From: MWEH01 sp035409945
GTDB lineage: Bacteria; Bacillota; Clostridia; Christensenellales; DTU072
Length of the DNA: 64,000 nt
Assembly: GCA_035409945.1 (NCBI GenBank)
Contig: DAONQC010000003.1
Span: forward strand, 226,596 to 290,595
Direction: 5' to 3'
Shown here piece after piece: positions 1 to 7,625 of this stretch (within the stretch, counting starts at the first letter, position 1; the number at the start of each line of letters is the position of its first letter). Below the pieces are notes generated by a model. That model saw nothing but the letters and a program-made list of their open reading frames with translations. It was not told the origin of the DNA and made no database searches. Made by a program: the position numbers and the translations under genes.

Positions 1-1
1 A

Positions 2-1210
2 GTTGAAAAGGAAGGAAAAATCTCACTGCGAAAAATGTTTAAAACCATTAAAAATAATGACCAGCTACTGTGGATGACCCTATCGCTTATGTTATATAGT
101 ACAGGCTCTGGTTTACTGGTAGCACTAGCATATAATTTATACTATCTTGAAGTTGGATATGATAATCAAGCTTTCTACTTCATAATCATCTTCGGTATTT
201 GTAGCATAGTTGCAAATGCTATTTATCCTAAACTTGCAGAGAGACTGGGACGCAAAAAGTTACAATTAATTAGCGCAGCCCTTGCAATTATTGGATATGC
301 AGGACTTGGCTTAATTGGCTGGTTCCCTAATATTTTACCGTTCACAATCGTCACTATGAGTCTATTTGGCTTACTTGTCTTTTTAGGTCAAACACTTTTC
401 TATATGGCAACAATAATTAATATGACTAATTGTGTGGAATATAACGCATATAAGCAAGGTGAGAGAAATGAAGCTGTTGTGTCTACATTAAGACCATTTG
501 TTGCTAAATTTTCATCTGCAATGATTTATGGTATTGTAACACTAGTTTTAGCAGTGTCCGGTGTTTTTGTTCTTAGTCAAAATATTTCCCATATGGAATC
601 ACAAAAAAGCTTCTTAGATGGCATTGATACTTCAACAGAACAAATTGCATACATTGAAAGTGTTCAAACTTATGTCGCGAAATATAATGCAAGTACTGAC
701 AAAGATGCAGCTGCAGAAGAAATTGCTAAACAAATAGAAAATGATGGTATGTCTAAATATCAAATCAAAGCCGAGCAGGTTAAAGCACTAGGTGACTGTG
801 TGATTTATAGAACAGCTGTTGTTGATGGAAAAGAAAAAGAGCCTGTCAAATTAGGTCGCTGGGAAGACGTAACAAATGCACAATTATTACAAGATTCAGG
901 AAATACCAAATATATTTACACAATGGAAATATATAAAGAAAATTCATTTAATGCAGCAAATGTTAATTTTAAAGACCAAGGTACAATAGGTATGCGTTTA
1001 TGGCTTAGAGTTGCAGTTTGTGGACTACCAATTTTATTGATTGCCCTAGCACTACTTGTGCAGAACAGAAAGTTCAAAATAGATGAAAAATACTATCAAC
1101 ATATGCTTAAGGTCTTAGAAGATAGAGACCCCGATATGACTTTATTAGACATCGAGCTACCAAGTGATGATGAAAATGAGTACGATTATGACTCGAGGTA
1201 CTTCTATTAA
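2..1210 (+). CDS. GPH-family sugar:cation symporter, C-terminal part (5' truncated by window edge)
   Basis: The reading frame is open to the left edge, so the ATG at 35 is internal and the gene begins outside the window. The visible part resembles the second half of MelB/GPH (glycoside-pentoside-hexuronide) symporters of the major facilitator fold: the phrase KNNDQLLW at the cytoplasmic loop, a helix pair, then EYNAYKQGERNEAVVSTLRPF, which is the characteristic helix X-XI loop of this family. A hydrophilic insert of about 150 residues (roughly 185-335 of the ATG-numbered protein) separates the last two membrane segments and is longer than usual for the family. The tail is acidic. It probably imports a sugar with Na+ or H+; the substrate cannot be read. 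A terminator follows directly. Confidence 0.85.
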   Translation, partial: VEKEGKISLRKMFKTIKNNDQLLWMTLSLMLYSTGSGLLVALAYNLYYLEVGYDNQAFYFIIIFGICSIVANAIYPKLAERLGRKKLQLISAALAIIGYAGLGLIGWFPNILPFTIVTMSLFGLLVFLGQTLFYMATIINMTNCVEYNAYKQGERNEAVVSTLRPFVAKFSSAMIYGIVTLVLAVSGVFVLSQNISHMESQKSFLDGIDTSTEQIAYIESVQTYVAKYNASTDKDAAAEEIAKQIENDGMSKYQIKAEQVKALGDCVIYRTAVVDGKEKEPVKLGRWEDVTNAQLLQDSGNTKYIYTMEIYKENSFNAANVNFKDQGTIGMRLWLRVAVCGLPILLIALALLVQNRKFKIDEKYYQHMLKVLEDRDPDMTLLDIELPSDDENEYDYDSRYFY

Positions 1211-1237
1211 TTTTACATTTAATTTAATTAGACTATA

Positions 1238-1268
1238 GAAGCAGGCATAAAAACCTGCTTCTCTTTTT
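1238..1268 (+). terminator. Rho-independent terminator of the GPH symporter gene
   Basis: GAAGCAGG (1238-1245) pairs perfectly with CCTGCTTC (1254-1261) and is followed by TCTTTTT. It lies 28 bases after the stop codon at 1210. Confidence 0.85.
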
Positions 1269-1350
1269 GCCCTACCAATCTGCAGAAATTTACTCTCTTA
1301 TATCGCATCTATATTGCTCATCTTAAATTATAGCCCTATTCAGTTATCGT

Positions 1351-1482
1351 TTAGCCTCGGGCATACCGTGTATTACTCATATTAGGCTAAATGTCCTATT
1401 ATCTATCGAATTTTAATCTCGCACATACTGTACACTTCTGATAATTTGGAGCTAGTACATATCTAATTTCGCACATACTGTA
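1351..1482. repeat. Degenerate direct repeats, core TCGCACATACTGTA
   Basis: The gene-free stretch 1269-1545 contains two near-identical 19-mers, TAATCTCGCACATACTGTA (1414-1432) and TAATTTCGCACATACTGTA (1464-1482), exactly 50 bp apart, and a weaker third copy (CCTCGGGCATACCGTGTA) ending at 1372. They sit upstream of the DUF5320/DUF134 promoter. They could be decayed tandem duplications like others in this window or regulator sites; the sequence alone does not decide. Confidence 0.6.
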
Positions 1483-1545
1483 AGTCTACTCTGGTACTCT
1501 ATTGTAATCTAATCACTTACATATTCAAAAATCCGGCGGGAGTTA

Positions 1546-1593
1546 TTGACATATGTCAGAAATAGTGTATAATGGAATTAATGGCATATGCCA
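1546..1593 (+). promoter_or_regulatory. Promoter with twin palindromic operators for the DUF5320-DUF134 operon
   Basis: TTGACA (1546-1551) and TATAAT (1568-1573) with a 16-bp spacer form a strong promoter. Two perfect 12-bp palindromes frame it: TGACATATGTCA (1547-1558), overlapping the -35, and TGGCATATGCCA (1582-1593), just downstream of the -10. Both are followed by GAAAT and start exactly 35 bp apart. Consensus TGRCATATGYCA. Such placement blocks polymerase when occupied, so repression is likely; the helix-turn-helix DUF134 protein encoded second in the operon is the obvious candidate (inference). Confidence 0.75.
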
Positions 1594-1620
1594 GAAATGA
1601 TTTTAAAAGGAGGTAATATT

Positions 1621-1884
1621 ATGCCAAGAATGGATGGAACTGGCCCTATGGGCACTGGTAAAATAGGAAGAGGTTTAGGTCCTTGCGGTGGCGGTAAGGA
1701 GTCACCAAGGATAGGCTTGAGGCGCTTCAAACGGAATTGTTCTGGATATGGACCTGGTCTAGGCTATGGCAGAAGAGCAGCTTTAAACAACACCTCTACT
1801 GAAATGCGAAACGCCTTACTAAAAGAAGAAAAAGAGGCACTACAAAGACGCATTGATGTAATTGATAACCAATTAAAAGGATAG
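1621..1884 (+). CDS. DUF5320 domain small Gly-rich protein
   Basis: The true start is taken as the ATG at 1621, behind AAAGGAGGT; an in-frame ATG at 1588 lies inside the operator palindrome and has no ribosome site. The 87-residue product opens with MPRMDGTGPMGTG, the hallmark of DUF5320 proteins, followed by a Gly/Arg-rich centre with two cysteines and a short C-terminal coiled-coil-like helix (KEEKEALQRRIDVIDNQLKG). In anaerobes this family is regularly found next to NifX-like and MinD/ferredoxin ATPase genes, as here. Biochemical function is unknown; a role tied to metal or Fe-S cofactor handling is inferred from context only. Confidence 0.85.
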   Translation: MPRMDGTGPMGTGKIGRGLGPCGGGKESPRIGLRRFKRNCSGYGPGLGYGRRAALNNTSTEMRNALLKEEKEALQRRIDVIDNQLKG

Positions 1885-1893
1885 GAGAATTAT

Positions 1894-2265
1894 ATGGCTA
1901 GACCGATGAAGCGAAGGAGGATTTGTGGTCTTCCTATGATTAAAAGATTTGGTCCCCTCGACACAGTTGTTAACACTGACGCATTCATAAACATGCAACT
2001 AGATGAATATGAGACCATACGACTTATCGATTTAGAGGGTCTTACTCAAGAAGAGTGTGCAGAACAAATGGATGTAGCAAGAAGCACCGTGCAAGGAATA
2101 TATATTTCAGCACGTAAAAAACTAGCTGACTCTTTAATTAACGGCAAACTTTTGTTAATTGAGGGTGGACAATACCATCTTTGTGATGGGTCAGGCCAAA
2201 ATGTTAACTGTGGTCGAGCTGGTTGTCACAGACAACTTCGTGGTGGTAGGCATAGAAATTGGTAA
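1894..2265 (+). CDS. DUF134 (UPF0251) family DNA-binding regulator
   Basis: 123 residues, start ATG behind AGGAGAATTAT, 9 bases after DUF5320. The N-terminus MARPMKRRRICGLP is the DUF134 signature, and the helix-turn-helix is readable around residues 40-75 (LDEYETIRLIDLEGLTQEECAEQM followed by a recognition helix with VARSTVQGIYISARKKLAD), related to sigma-70 region 4. The C-terminus has Cys/His pairs (NCGRAGCH) that could bind metal. It probably senses a metal or Fe-S state and controls this operon through the two CATATG-centred palindromes upstream (inference). Two decayed copies of its 3' end follow immediately. Confidence 0.85.
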   Translation: MARPMKRRRICGLPMIKRFGPLDTVVNTDAFINMQLDEYETIRLIDLEGLTQEECAEQMDVARSTVQGIYISARKKLADSLINGKLLLIEGGQYHLCDGSGQNVNCGRAGCHRQLRGGRHRNW

Positions 2266-2281
2266 TAGTTTCTATCGCACT

Positions 2282-2498
2282 ATTGAGGTGGACATTATCA
2301 TCTCTATGATAGCTTAAGCTTAAATGTTAACTTATGGACAAGCGACTTATCGCGATTGAAATAAAAGCTGTGATATAGTCTATATCGCACTATAGATGGC
2401 AAACATTCCCCTGCTACGATGACCTAGGCTTAAATACTAACTGTGGACAAGGGGGTTGTCGCAGGAGAAATAAAAACTAGCGATAGTTTCTATCGCAT
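2282..2498 (+). pseudogene. Two decayed tandem copies of the DUF134 gene 3' end
   Basis: Starting from ATTGAGG at 2158 inside the gene, the same block recurs at 2282 and 2392, with the shared end TATCGCA at 2273, 2383 and 2491 (spacing 110 and 108). Alignable anchors are AAATGTTAACT or AAATACTAACT followed by GTGG/ATGG and TTGTC/TTATC. Copy 2 still reads as a DUF134-like C-terminus (N-T-N-C-G-Q-G-G-C-R-R-R-N-K-N-stop) while copy 1 is frameshifted. Each copy ends in a small hairpin: ATAG/CTAT after the gene, GATATAG/CTATATC (2372-2386), and CGATAG/CTATCG (2481-2495). The stretch holds no intact gene. Confidence 0.75.
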
Positions 2499-2548
2499 AT
2501 TTACAAAATAACATATTATAATAACAATAAATTGTAGGAGGTAACAGT

Positions 2549-2911
2549 ATGAAAATAGCAATTCCAGTTATTGATAAAAATTTAAATTCAAGTGTAGATG
2601 CATCTTTTGGACGCACCAATTATTTTATGTTTTATGACACTTCAACAAAGGAAAGTGTATTTGTTGAAAACTCTGCAAAAAATAATCCCGGAGGTGCTGG
2701 CATTAAAGCAGCTCAAACAATTGCTGATAACGGCGCAAATGCCCTAATTGCTGTTCGTTTAGGACAAAATGCAGCAAATGTTTTACAAAATGCAGAGATT
2801 AAAATCTACAAAGCAACAGATGGTTCGGCTAAAGATAACATTGATGCACTTATAGCTAATAACCTTAGTACACTAAGTGATTTTCACAAAGGATTTCATG
2901 GAAGGAATTAA
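2549..2911 (+). CDS. NifX/NifB-like (dinitrogenase iron-molybdenum cofactor family) protein
   Basis: 120 residues with a strong AGGAGGT site 10 bases ahead of the ATG. The start MKIAIPVIDKNLNSSVDASFGRTNYFMFYD is typical of the Nif_FeMo-co fold (ribonuclease-H-like), which binds Fe-S or Fe-Mo cofactor precursors in NifX, NifY and the NifB tail. No nitrogenase genes are near, so this belongs to the widespread stand-alone branch found beside ferredoxin-MinD ATPases. The C-terminus ends HKGFHGRN, a possible metal ligand tail. Followed after 6 bases by the first ATPase, so co-expressed. Role as a cluster carrier is family inference. Confidence 0.85.
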   Translation: MKIAIPVIDKNLNSSVDASFGRTNYFMFYDTSTKESVFVENSAKNNPGGAGIKAAQTIADNGANALIAVRLGQNAANVLQNAEIKIYKATDGSAKDNIDALIANNLSTLSDFHKGFHGRN

Positions 2912-2917
2912 CTGATT

Positions 2918-3778
2918 ATGAAAATTGCCGTTTTAAGTGGTAAAGGAGGCACCGGAAAAACTCTTGTTTCAGTAAACTTAGCAACCGTTGCCAAATCATC
3001 AACTTATATTGATTGCGATGTTGAAGAACCTAATGGGCATTTGTTTTTTAAACCCACTATTTTAGCTGAAAAGGATGTTTCGGTTAAAATTCCTAAACTA
3101 AACCCCAAGCTGTGTACTGGATGTCGCAGATGCGTTGATTTTTGCAAATTTAATGCCCTTGCCATCATTAATAATAAACCAATAATTTTTGATGAAGTTT
3201 GTCATTCATGTGGTGGTTGCGTTTTAGTGTGCCCTGAAAAAGCATTTAGTGAAATAGATAAAAGTATTGGAAAAGTACAAATGGGTAAATCAGGAAATGT
3301 TGATATATATACGGGAATATTAAATATTGGTGAAGCTACTGGAATCCCCATCATCAGTAATTTACTTAGCAATAAACAAGATACCTTGGATAAACCAGTT
3401 ATTATCGACTGTCCACCAGGAAGTTCCTGTATTGTTATGGAAAGCATAAAAGATGCTGACTATTGTGTACTAGTCGCTGAGCCCACATTGTTTGGAGTGC
3501 ATAACTTAAACATGGTGTATGAACTCGTTACATTGTTTAAAAAACCGTTTGGAGTTGTATTAAATAAATGCTTAGATGGTGATAATCCAGCTGAATTATT
3601 TTGTATAGAAAAAAACATCAAAATTTTAGCGCACATACCGTTTGATCCTGAACTTGGAAAATTAAATTCAGAAGCAAACATTGTCGTTAAACACAGTGAT
3701 AAATATCACAATCTTTTCTCTTCCCTACTAGAAAAAATTATAACCGAGGTGGCAAATGAAGCAACTACTAATTCTTAG
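2918..3778 (+). CDS. MinD-superfamily P-loop ATPase with inserted 2[4Fe-4S] ferredoxin domain (first of a pair)
   Basis: 286 residues. A deviant Walker A motif GKGGTGKT at residues 8-15, then D-C-D-V-E-E-P (switch I region), then an inserted ferredoxin with two cysteine sets (CTGCRRCVDFC near 66-76 and CHSCGGCVLVC near 95-105), then IIDCPPGSSC near 150 (Walker B/switch II). This architecture is the Mrp/NBP35-related group thought to bind or move Fe-S clusters with ATP hydrolysis. The gene overlaps its paralogue at 3756 by 23 bases, suggesting translational coupling and possibly a heterodimer. Confidence 0.88.
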   Translation: MKIAVLSGKGGTGKTLVSVNLATVAKSSTYIDCDVEEPNGHLFFKPTILAEKDVSVKIPKLNPKLCTGCRRCVDFCKFNALAIINNKPIIFDEVCHSCGGCVLVCPEKAFSEIDKSIGKVQMGKSGNVDIYTGILNIGEATGIPIISNLLSNKQDTLDKPVIIDCPPGSSCIVMESIKDADYCVLVAEPTLFGVHNLNMVYELVTLFKKPFGVVLNKCLDGDNPAELFCIEKNIKILAHIPFDPELGKLNSEANIVVKHSDKYHNLFSSLLEKIITEVANEATTNS

Positions 3779-4619
3779 CGGCAAAGGTGGCACTGGAAAA
3801 ACCACGATTGCTAGTGCCTTTATAAAGTTGGGAAGTATAAAGACTTATGCTGACTGTGATGTTGATGCCCCTAACCTACACCTTATAACTAAATGGGAAA
3901 CAGAACCACAAAAAGCAGATTATTACGGACTACAGAAAGCATATATAGATAAAGAAGTCTGTATAAAGTGCGATCAATGTGTTTTAAACTGTCGCTTTGG
4001 CGCTATTGAGGCTGGTGATTTCTATAAAGTTAATACTTATTCTTGCGAAGGATGTAGTGTCTGCGAATATGTCTGTCCTACTGGAGCTATTACAATGCGT
4101 CCCTCTGTGGATGGAGAAATGATGCTATATTCTGAAAAAGATGAGGTTTTCTCCACAGCTCAACTTAAAATGGGCAGTGGCACTTCCGGACTGTTAGTTA
4201 CTGAAGTAAAAAAGAGAATGAAATCAGCATCTACTAATACCAATTTAGCGATTATAGATGGTTCTCCAGGCATCGGTTGCCCCGTTATCGCTTCTTTAAA
4301 TGGTGCGGATATGGTTTTAATCGTTGCAGAACCTTCGATTTCAGGTATAAATGACATGGAGAGAATTATTCTTACTGCTAAACATTTTGATATGAAGATA
4401 GCAGTATGTATAAATAAATACGACATTAACCTTGAAAACTCTCAAAAAATTGAGGATTTTTGTAAAGCTGAAAATTTACCTTTTGTAGGAAAAATACCAT
4501 ATGACTCAAATGCAGTAAAAGCTGTTAATAATGGTCAAACGATTGTAGATGTTGATTGTATATCTGGCACTGCAGTCAAATCTGTTTATGAAAAAACCAT
4601 AAACTTATTATTAAACTAA
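3756..4619 (+). CDS. MinD-superfamily P-loop ATPase with inserted ferredoxin domain (second of a pair)
   Basis: 287 residues, ribosome site GAGGTGG inside the end of the previous gene. Walker A GKGGTGKT at 9-16, D-C-D-V-D-A-P-N, ferredoxin cysteines CIKCDQCVLNC near 69-79 and CEGCSVCEYVC near 97-107, and IIDGSPGIGCPV near 165 as the Walker B/switch region. Paralogous to the preceding gene but clearly diverged, as is usual for such tandem pairs. Last gene of the operon; the convergent SulP gene ends 36 bases away. Likely works with the NifX-like and DUF5320 proteins in cofactor assembly or redox (context inference). Confidence 0.88.
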   Translation: MKQLLILSGKGGTGKTTIASAFIKLGSIKTYADCDVDAPNLHLITKWETEPQKADYYGLQKAYIDKEVCIKCDQCVLNCRFGAIEAGDFYKVNTYSCEGCSVCEYVCPTGAITMRPSVDGEMMLYSEKDEVFSTAQLKMGSGTSGLLVTEVKKRMKSASTNTNLAIIDGSPGIGCPVIASLNGADMVLIVAEPSISGINDMERIILTAKHFDMKIAVCINKYDINLENSQKIEDFCKAENLPFVGKIPYDSNAVKAVNNGQTIVDVDCISGTAVKSVYEKTINLLLN

Positions 4620-4654
4620 AAAAGTTTTTTCAAAGCAGAGATTTGTGCGCTTTT

Positions 4655-6208
4655 TTATCCTAGCGCACTTATTTTCTTTTGCATATTTTCACTTAGCCCT
4701 TGTATTTCAAACTCAACACCACCACTCGTATGTGCATGTTTACATTTAGCTATTCTATCACCTGCTGTTGCATCGAGTTCCTTAACTTCTTCTAAATCTA
4801 AGGCGATTTGTTTTATATGTGGCATTACTGATGAGGATGAAATGTATTTAGTTAACTTATCGATATTAAACACATACAACGGACCGGATACTTTAACAAT
4901 CATCTTATCATGTTCAACTTCTTTAGTAACTATTACTTTTTGTTTGTAGTTAGGTATATTTATTAATGCAACCACAACCATCCCACCTAATACCCCCCAA
5001 ACCAAATCTTTATATATGGTAAGAGCACAAGTTGCTAGCAATATAATTGCTTCTTTATATGAAGGCTTTAATACTTTAAAAAACAAAGGAAAATTGCACA
5101 TTCTTATCGCAACTGAAATTAAAATTGCAGCAAATACAGTTAGTGGAATAAACTTTATTACATCCATTAAGGTTAGGTATAGTATTAAAATAAATAGAGC
5201 ATGTATCATGCCTGATATAGATGATTTTGCACCCGCATTTATATTTGCAGAAGTTCTCGCAAGCGCTGCTGTGGCAGGAAGTCCGCCAAGACATACTGAT
5301 GCAATATTCGCTACCCCTTGTCCTAATAATTCTTGATTCGGATTATGTTTAGTCCTTGTCATGCTATCAGCAACTGTTGCTGATAAAAGGCTCTCCATGG
5401 AACCTAACATAGCTATGACCAACGATGGAACAATTAGCTTGCTAAAATTAAGATTTCCAAATCCAGCAAATGATATAGGGTAAAACTCTGCTTTAATTGT
5501 GCCGTATTTAGTACCAATGGTTTCAACAAGCTCTTGATTACCAGTGGTCTTTTCTATGATTAGATTTATCCCAGTACAAACTATTTTCGCTATTATCGCA
5601 GCTGGAATTTTTCTATTTATCTTATTCAAGACCAGTATTATAATTAAAGCAAAAATTCCAATTAAAAAAGTTACATATTTAAACTCATGGATGTTTTGAC
5701 CATATGATATTAATTTTGGAATAAGTTCAGTTCCACTGGCAGATTCTAATCCAAACAAGTCTTTTAGTTGTCCTACAAATATCGTTATACCTACGCAAGT
5801 AGTAAATCCCACTACTATTGAATGTGGAATGTAGTTAATTATCTTTCCTGTTCTAGTAATTCCAAGAATAATCATCCATATGCCAGCTAAAATTGTAGCT
5901 ACTTGTAATCCTAATAAGCCAATAGCAGGATCAGACAAATAACCAAAAACAATTGCTACAAAAACTGGGGTTGGACCACCGATTTGGAACCTACCACCAC
6001 CTAGAAAAGAAACTAAAAATCCAGCTACTATAGCTGTAATTAAACCTATTTGCACGCCATTAGTAGAAATATGTTCTGGCATGCTTTGTATTCCTACAGC
6101 TATAGATAAAGGAAGTGCAATAATGGCCACTAAAAGCCCCGCCATTATGTCATTACCTATATACTTTTTCTTGTAATCTTTATAGAAAATAAAAATATCT
6201 GGCTTCAT
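4655..6208 (-). CDS. SulP family anion transporter with STAS domain
   Basis: The start is set at the ATG at 6208 (MKPDIFIFYKDYKKKYIGND), preceded by a run of GGTGGGGT; an in-frame GTG at 6226 would add six residues. About 517 residues. The membrane part (10-14 helices) carries family features: DIMAGLLVAIIALPLSIAVGIQS near the start, GGRFQIGGPTPVFVAIV, and ESLLSATVADSMT followed by NQELLGQGVANI in the second half. The C-terminal 70 residues form a STAS domain (VSGPLYVFNIDKL...IALDLEEVKELDATA). SulP members carry sulfate, bicarbonate or other anions; the substrate here is undetermined. Convergent with the ATPase operon; GTGCGC (4645) and GCGCAC (4663) form a weak hairpin between them. Confidence 0.88.
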   Translation of the reverse strand: MKPDIFIFYKDYKKKYIGNDIMAGLLVAIIALPLSIAVGIQSMPEHISTNGVQIGLITAIVAGFLVSFLGGGRFQIGGPTPVFVAIVFGYLSDPAIGLLGLQVATILAGIWMIILGITRTGKIINYIPHSIVVGFTTCVGITIFVGQLKDLFGLESASGTELIPKLISYGQNIHEFKYVTFLIGIFALIIILVLNKINRKIPAAIIAKIVCTGINLIIEKTTGNQELVETIGTKYGTIKAEFYPISFAGFGNLNFSKLIVPSLVIAMLGSMESLLSATVADSMTRTKHNPNQELLGQGVANIASVCLGGLPATAALARTSANINAGAKSSISGMIHALFILILYLTLMDVIKFIPLTVFAAILISVAIRMCNFPLFFKVLKPSYKEAIILLATCALTIYKDLVWGVLGGMVVVALINIPNYKQKVIVTKEVEHDKMIVKVSGPLYVFNIDKLTKYISSSSVMPHIKQIALDLEEVKELDATAGDRIAKCKHAHTSGGVEFEIQGLSENMQKKISALG

Positions 6209-6322
6209 AAACCCCACCCCACCCACCTTGTTATGATAGTCTGATGTACTAATTATGTACTATATAAATAATTGTATGTATATTAAATAGTAAATTATGC
6301 AAGAAATAAAGCAAAATAATGC

Positions 6323-6424
6323 ATTATTTTATTTCATTACAGTTAGTTCGGTCATTTTTTTACAACCTACTGGTTCTATACCATTATCTAAAACATCTCT
6401 TGTTCTATATCCTTTTTCAAGCAC
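6323..6424 (-). pseudogene. Decayed copy of the leuB 3' end
   Basis: Immediately downstream of leuB, in the same orientation, about 100 bases repeat its last 33 codons. Read in the leuB frame it gives V-L-E-K-G-Y-R-T-R-D-V-L-D-N-G-I-E-P-V-G-C-style sequence against V-L-K-K-G-Y-R-T-R-D-I-L-D-N-D-T-E-P-V-G-C in leuB, then slips frame before the stop. Many differences are synonymous in the leuB frame (TAC/TAT, GAG/GAA, GTT/GTA), as expected if the gene copy stayed under selection while this copy drifted. Confidence 0.85.
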
Positions 6425-6434
6425 TGAAAATGTA

Positions 6435-7511
6435 TTACTCTATTTCATTACAGATTAACTCTGCCATTTTCTTACAACCAACTGGCTCGGTATCATTATC
6501 TAAAATATCTCTTGTTCTGTATCCTTTTTTGAGTACTATATCAACAGCTTTTTCAATAGATTCTGCTTCCTTTATCAAGCCGAAAGAATCTCTTAGCATC
6601 ATAGCAAGTGATAGTATTGTAGCGATAGGATTGGCTACATCTTTTCCTGCTATATCAGGAGCAGACCCGTGTATAGGCTCATACATACCCCTTCCACCTT
6701 CTCCAAGCGAAGATGAGGGCATCAAACCAATAGAACCTACTATTTGAGCAGCTTCGTCAGATATTATATCGCCAAACATATTGTTAGCAACTATTACATC
6801 AAACTGCTTTGGATTTTTCACTAGCTGCATAGCCATATTATCAACCAGCACATCAACCACAGTTACTTCAGGATATTCTTTTGCTACTCTATGAATTACT
6901 TCTCTCCAAAGTCTTGAGCTTTCAAGCACATTAGCTTTATCTACATTAGCCACTTTTTTGCTTCTATTCATAGCCATCTTAAATGCTACATGGGCAATCC
7001 TTTCTACTTCCATAACACTATACATTTCTGTATCATATGCCTCTTGTCCGTTAGGACCACCATCTCTTCTGCCTCTTTCACCAAAATATATGCCACCGGT
7101 TAATTCCCTTACTATAACCATGTCAATACCCTTATCGGTTATTTCTTTTTTAAGAGGGCTAGCATTTTTAAACTCGGAATATAACTTTGCAGGTCTAATA
7201 TTAGCGAACAACCCTAGTTCTTTCCTTAGTCCAAGAAGAGCTCTTTCAGGCCTTATATTACCAGGTAAATTGTCCCATTTAGGTCCCCCAACTGCACCGA
7301 GCAGGACACTATCTGAATCCAGACAGGTTTGTAATGCCTCATCAGTCAATGGTATCCCATACTTGTCTATGCTTATTCCACCAGCATCTACAAACTTATA
7401 GTTAAATGTGTGAGAATAAACTTTTCCAATCTTGTCTAAAACCCTCAATGCCCCAGTAACTATTTCTGGACCAATGCCATCACCTTTTATAACAGCTAAA
7501 TTAATTTCCAT
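6435..7511 (-). CDS. leuB: 3-isopropylmalate dehydrogenase
   Basis: 358 residues, full length. Oxidatively decarboxylates 3-isopropylmalate to 2-oxoisocaproate in leucine synthesis with NAD+, and in the citramalate route also converts beta-methyl-D-malate to 2-oxobutyrate. Signs: N-terminal VIKGDGIGPEIV, the LLGAVGGPKWD segment, substrate arginines in RPERALLGLRKELGLFANIRP, RELTGGIYFGERG, the metal-binding D-rich part VVDVLVDNMAMQLV and FGDIISDEA, and the NAD-site phrase HGSAPDIAGKDVANP. Ribosome site AGAGGAATTAAA before the ATG. Last gene of the ilv-leu cluster; a decayed duplicate of its own end follows. Confidence 0.97.
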   Translation of the reverse strand: MEINLAVIKGDGIGPEIVTGALRVLDKIGKVYSHTFNYKFVDAGGISIDKYGIPLTDEALQTCLDSDSVLLGAVGGPKWDNLPGNIRPERALLGLRKELGLFANIRPAKLYSEFKNASPLKKEITDKGIDMVIVRELTGGIYFGERGRRDGGPNGQEAYDTEMYSVMEVERIAHVAFKMAMNRSKKVANVDKANVLESSRLWREVIHRVAKEYPEVTVVDVLVDNMAMQLVKNPKQFDVIVANNMFGDIISDEAAQIVGSIGLMPSSSLGEGGRGMYEPIHGSAPDIAGKDVANPIATILSLAMMLRDSFGLIKEAESIEKAVDIVLKKGYRTRDILDNDTEPVGCKKMAELICNEIE

Positions 7512-7533
7512 TTTAATTCCTCTTCATTTATTT

Positions 7534-7612
7534 CATTATTTTTTATAGATGGTAATATCCACCTTTTTTTATAAGATTTTTAAAATTCTGAGAAAGAAGA
7601 CACTCCTTCTAC
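7534..7612 (-). pseudogene. Decayed copy of the leuD 3' end
   Basis: The 114 bases between leuD and leuB contain a degenerate copy of the last 26 or so codons of leuD. Read in that frame: V-E-G-V-S-S-F-S-E-F-stop-K-I-L-stop-K, then after a slip L-P-S-I-K-N-N, against leuD's VEGTFPPFPEF, LKNIIEKGG and LLPSMKSN. Two in-frame stops show it is not translated as such. Confidence 0.85.
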
Positions 7613-7625
7613 TCTTTCCTTTTAA

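Noticed and set aside
4645..4668. Convergent terminator between the ATPase and SulP genes
   Set aside because: The six-base stem has its T run in the loop and overlaps the SulP stop codon; too weak to list as a feature.
6319..6747. 142-codon plus-strand frame over the leuB end
   Set aside because: Antisense shadow of leuB and its decayed copy; no ribosome site.
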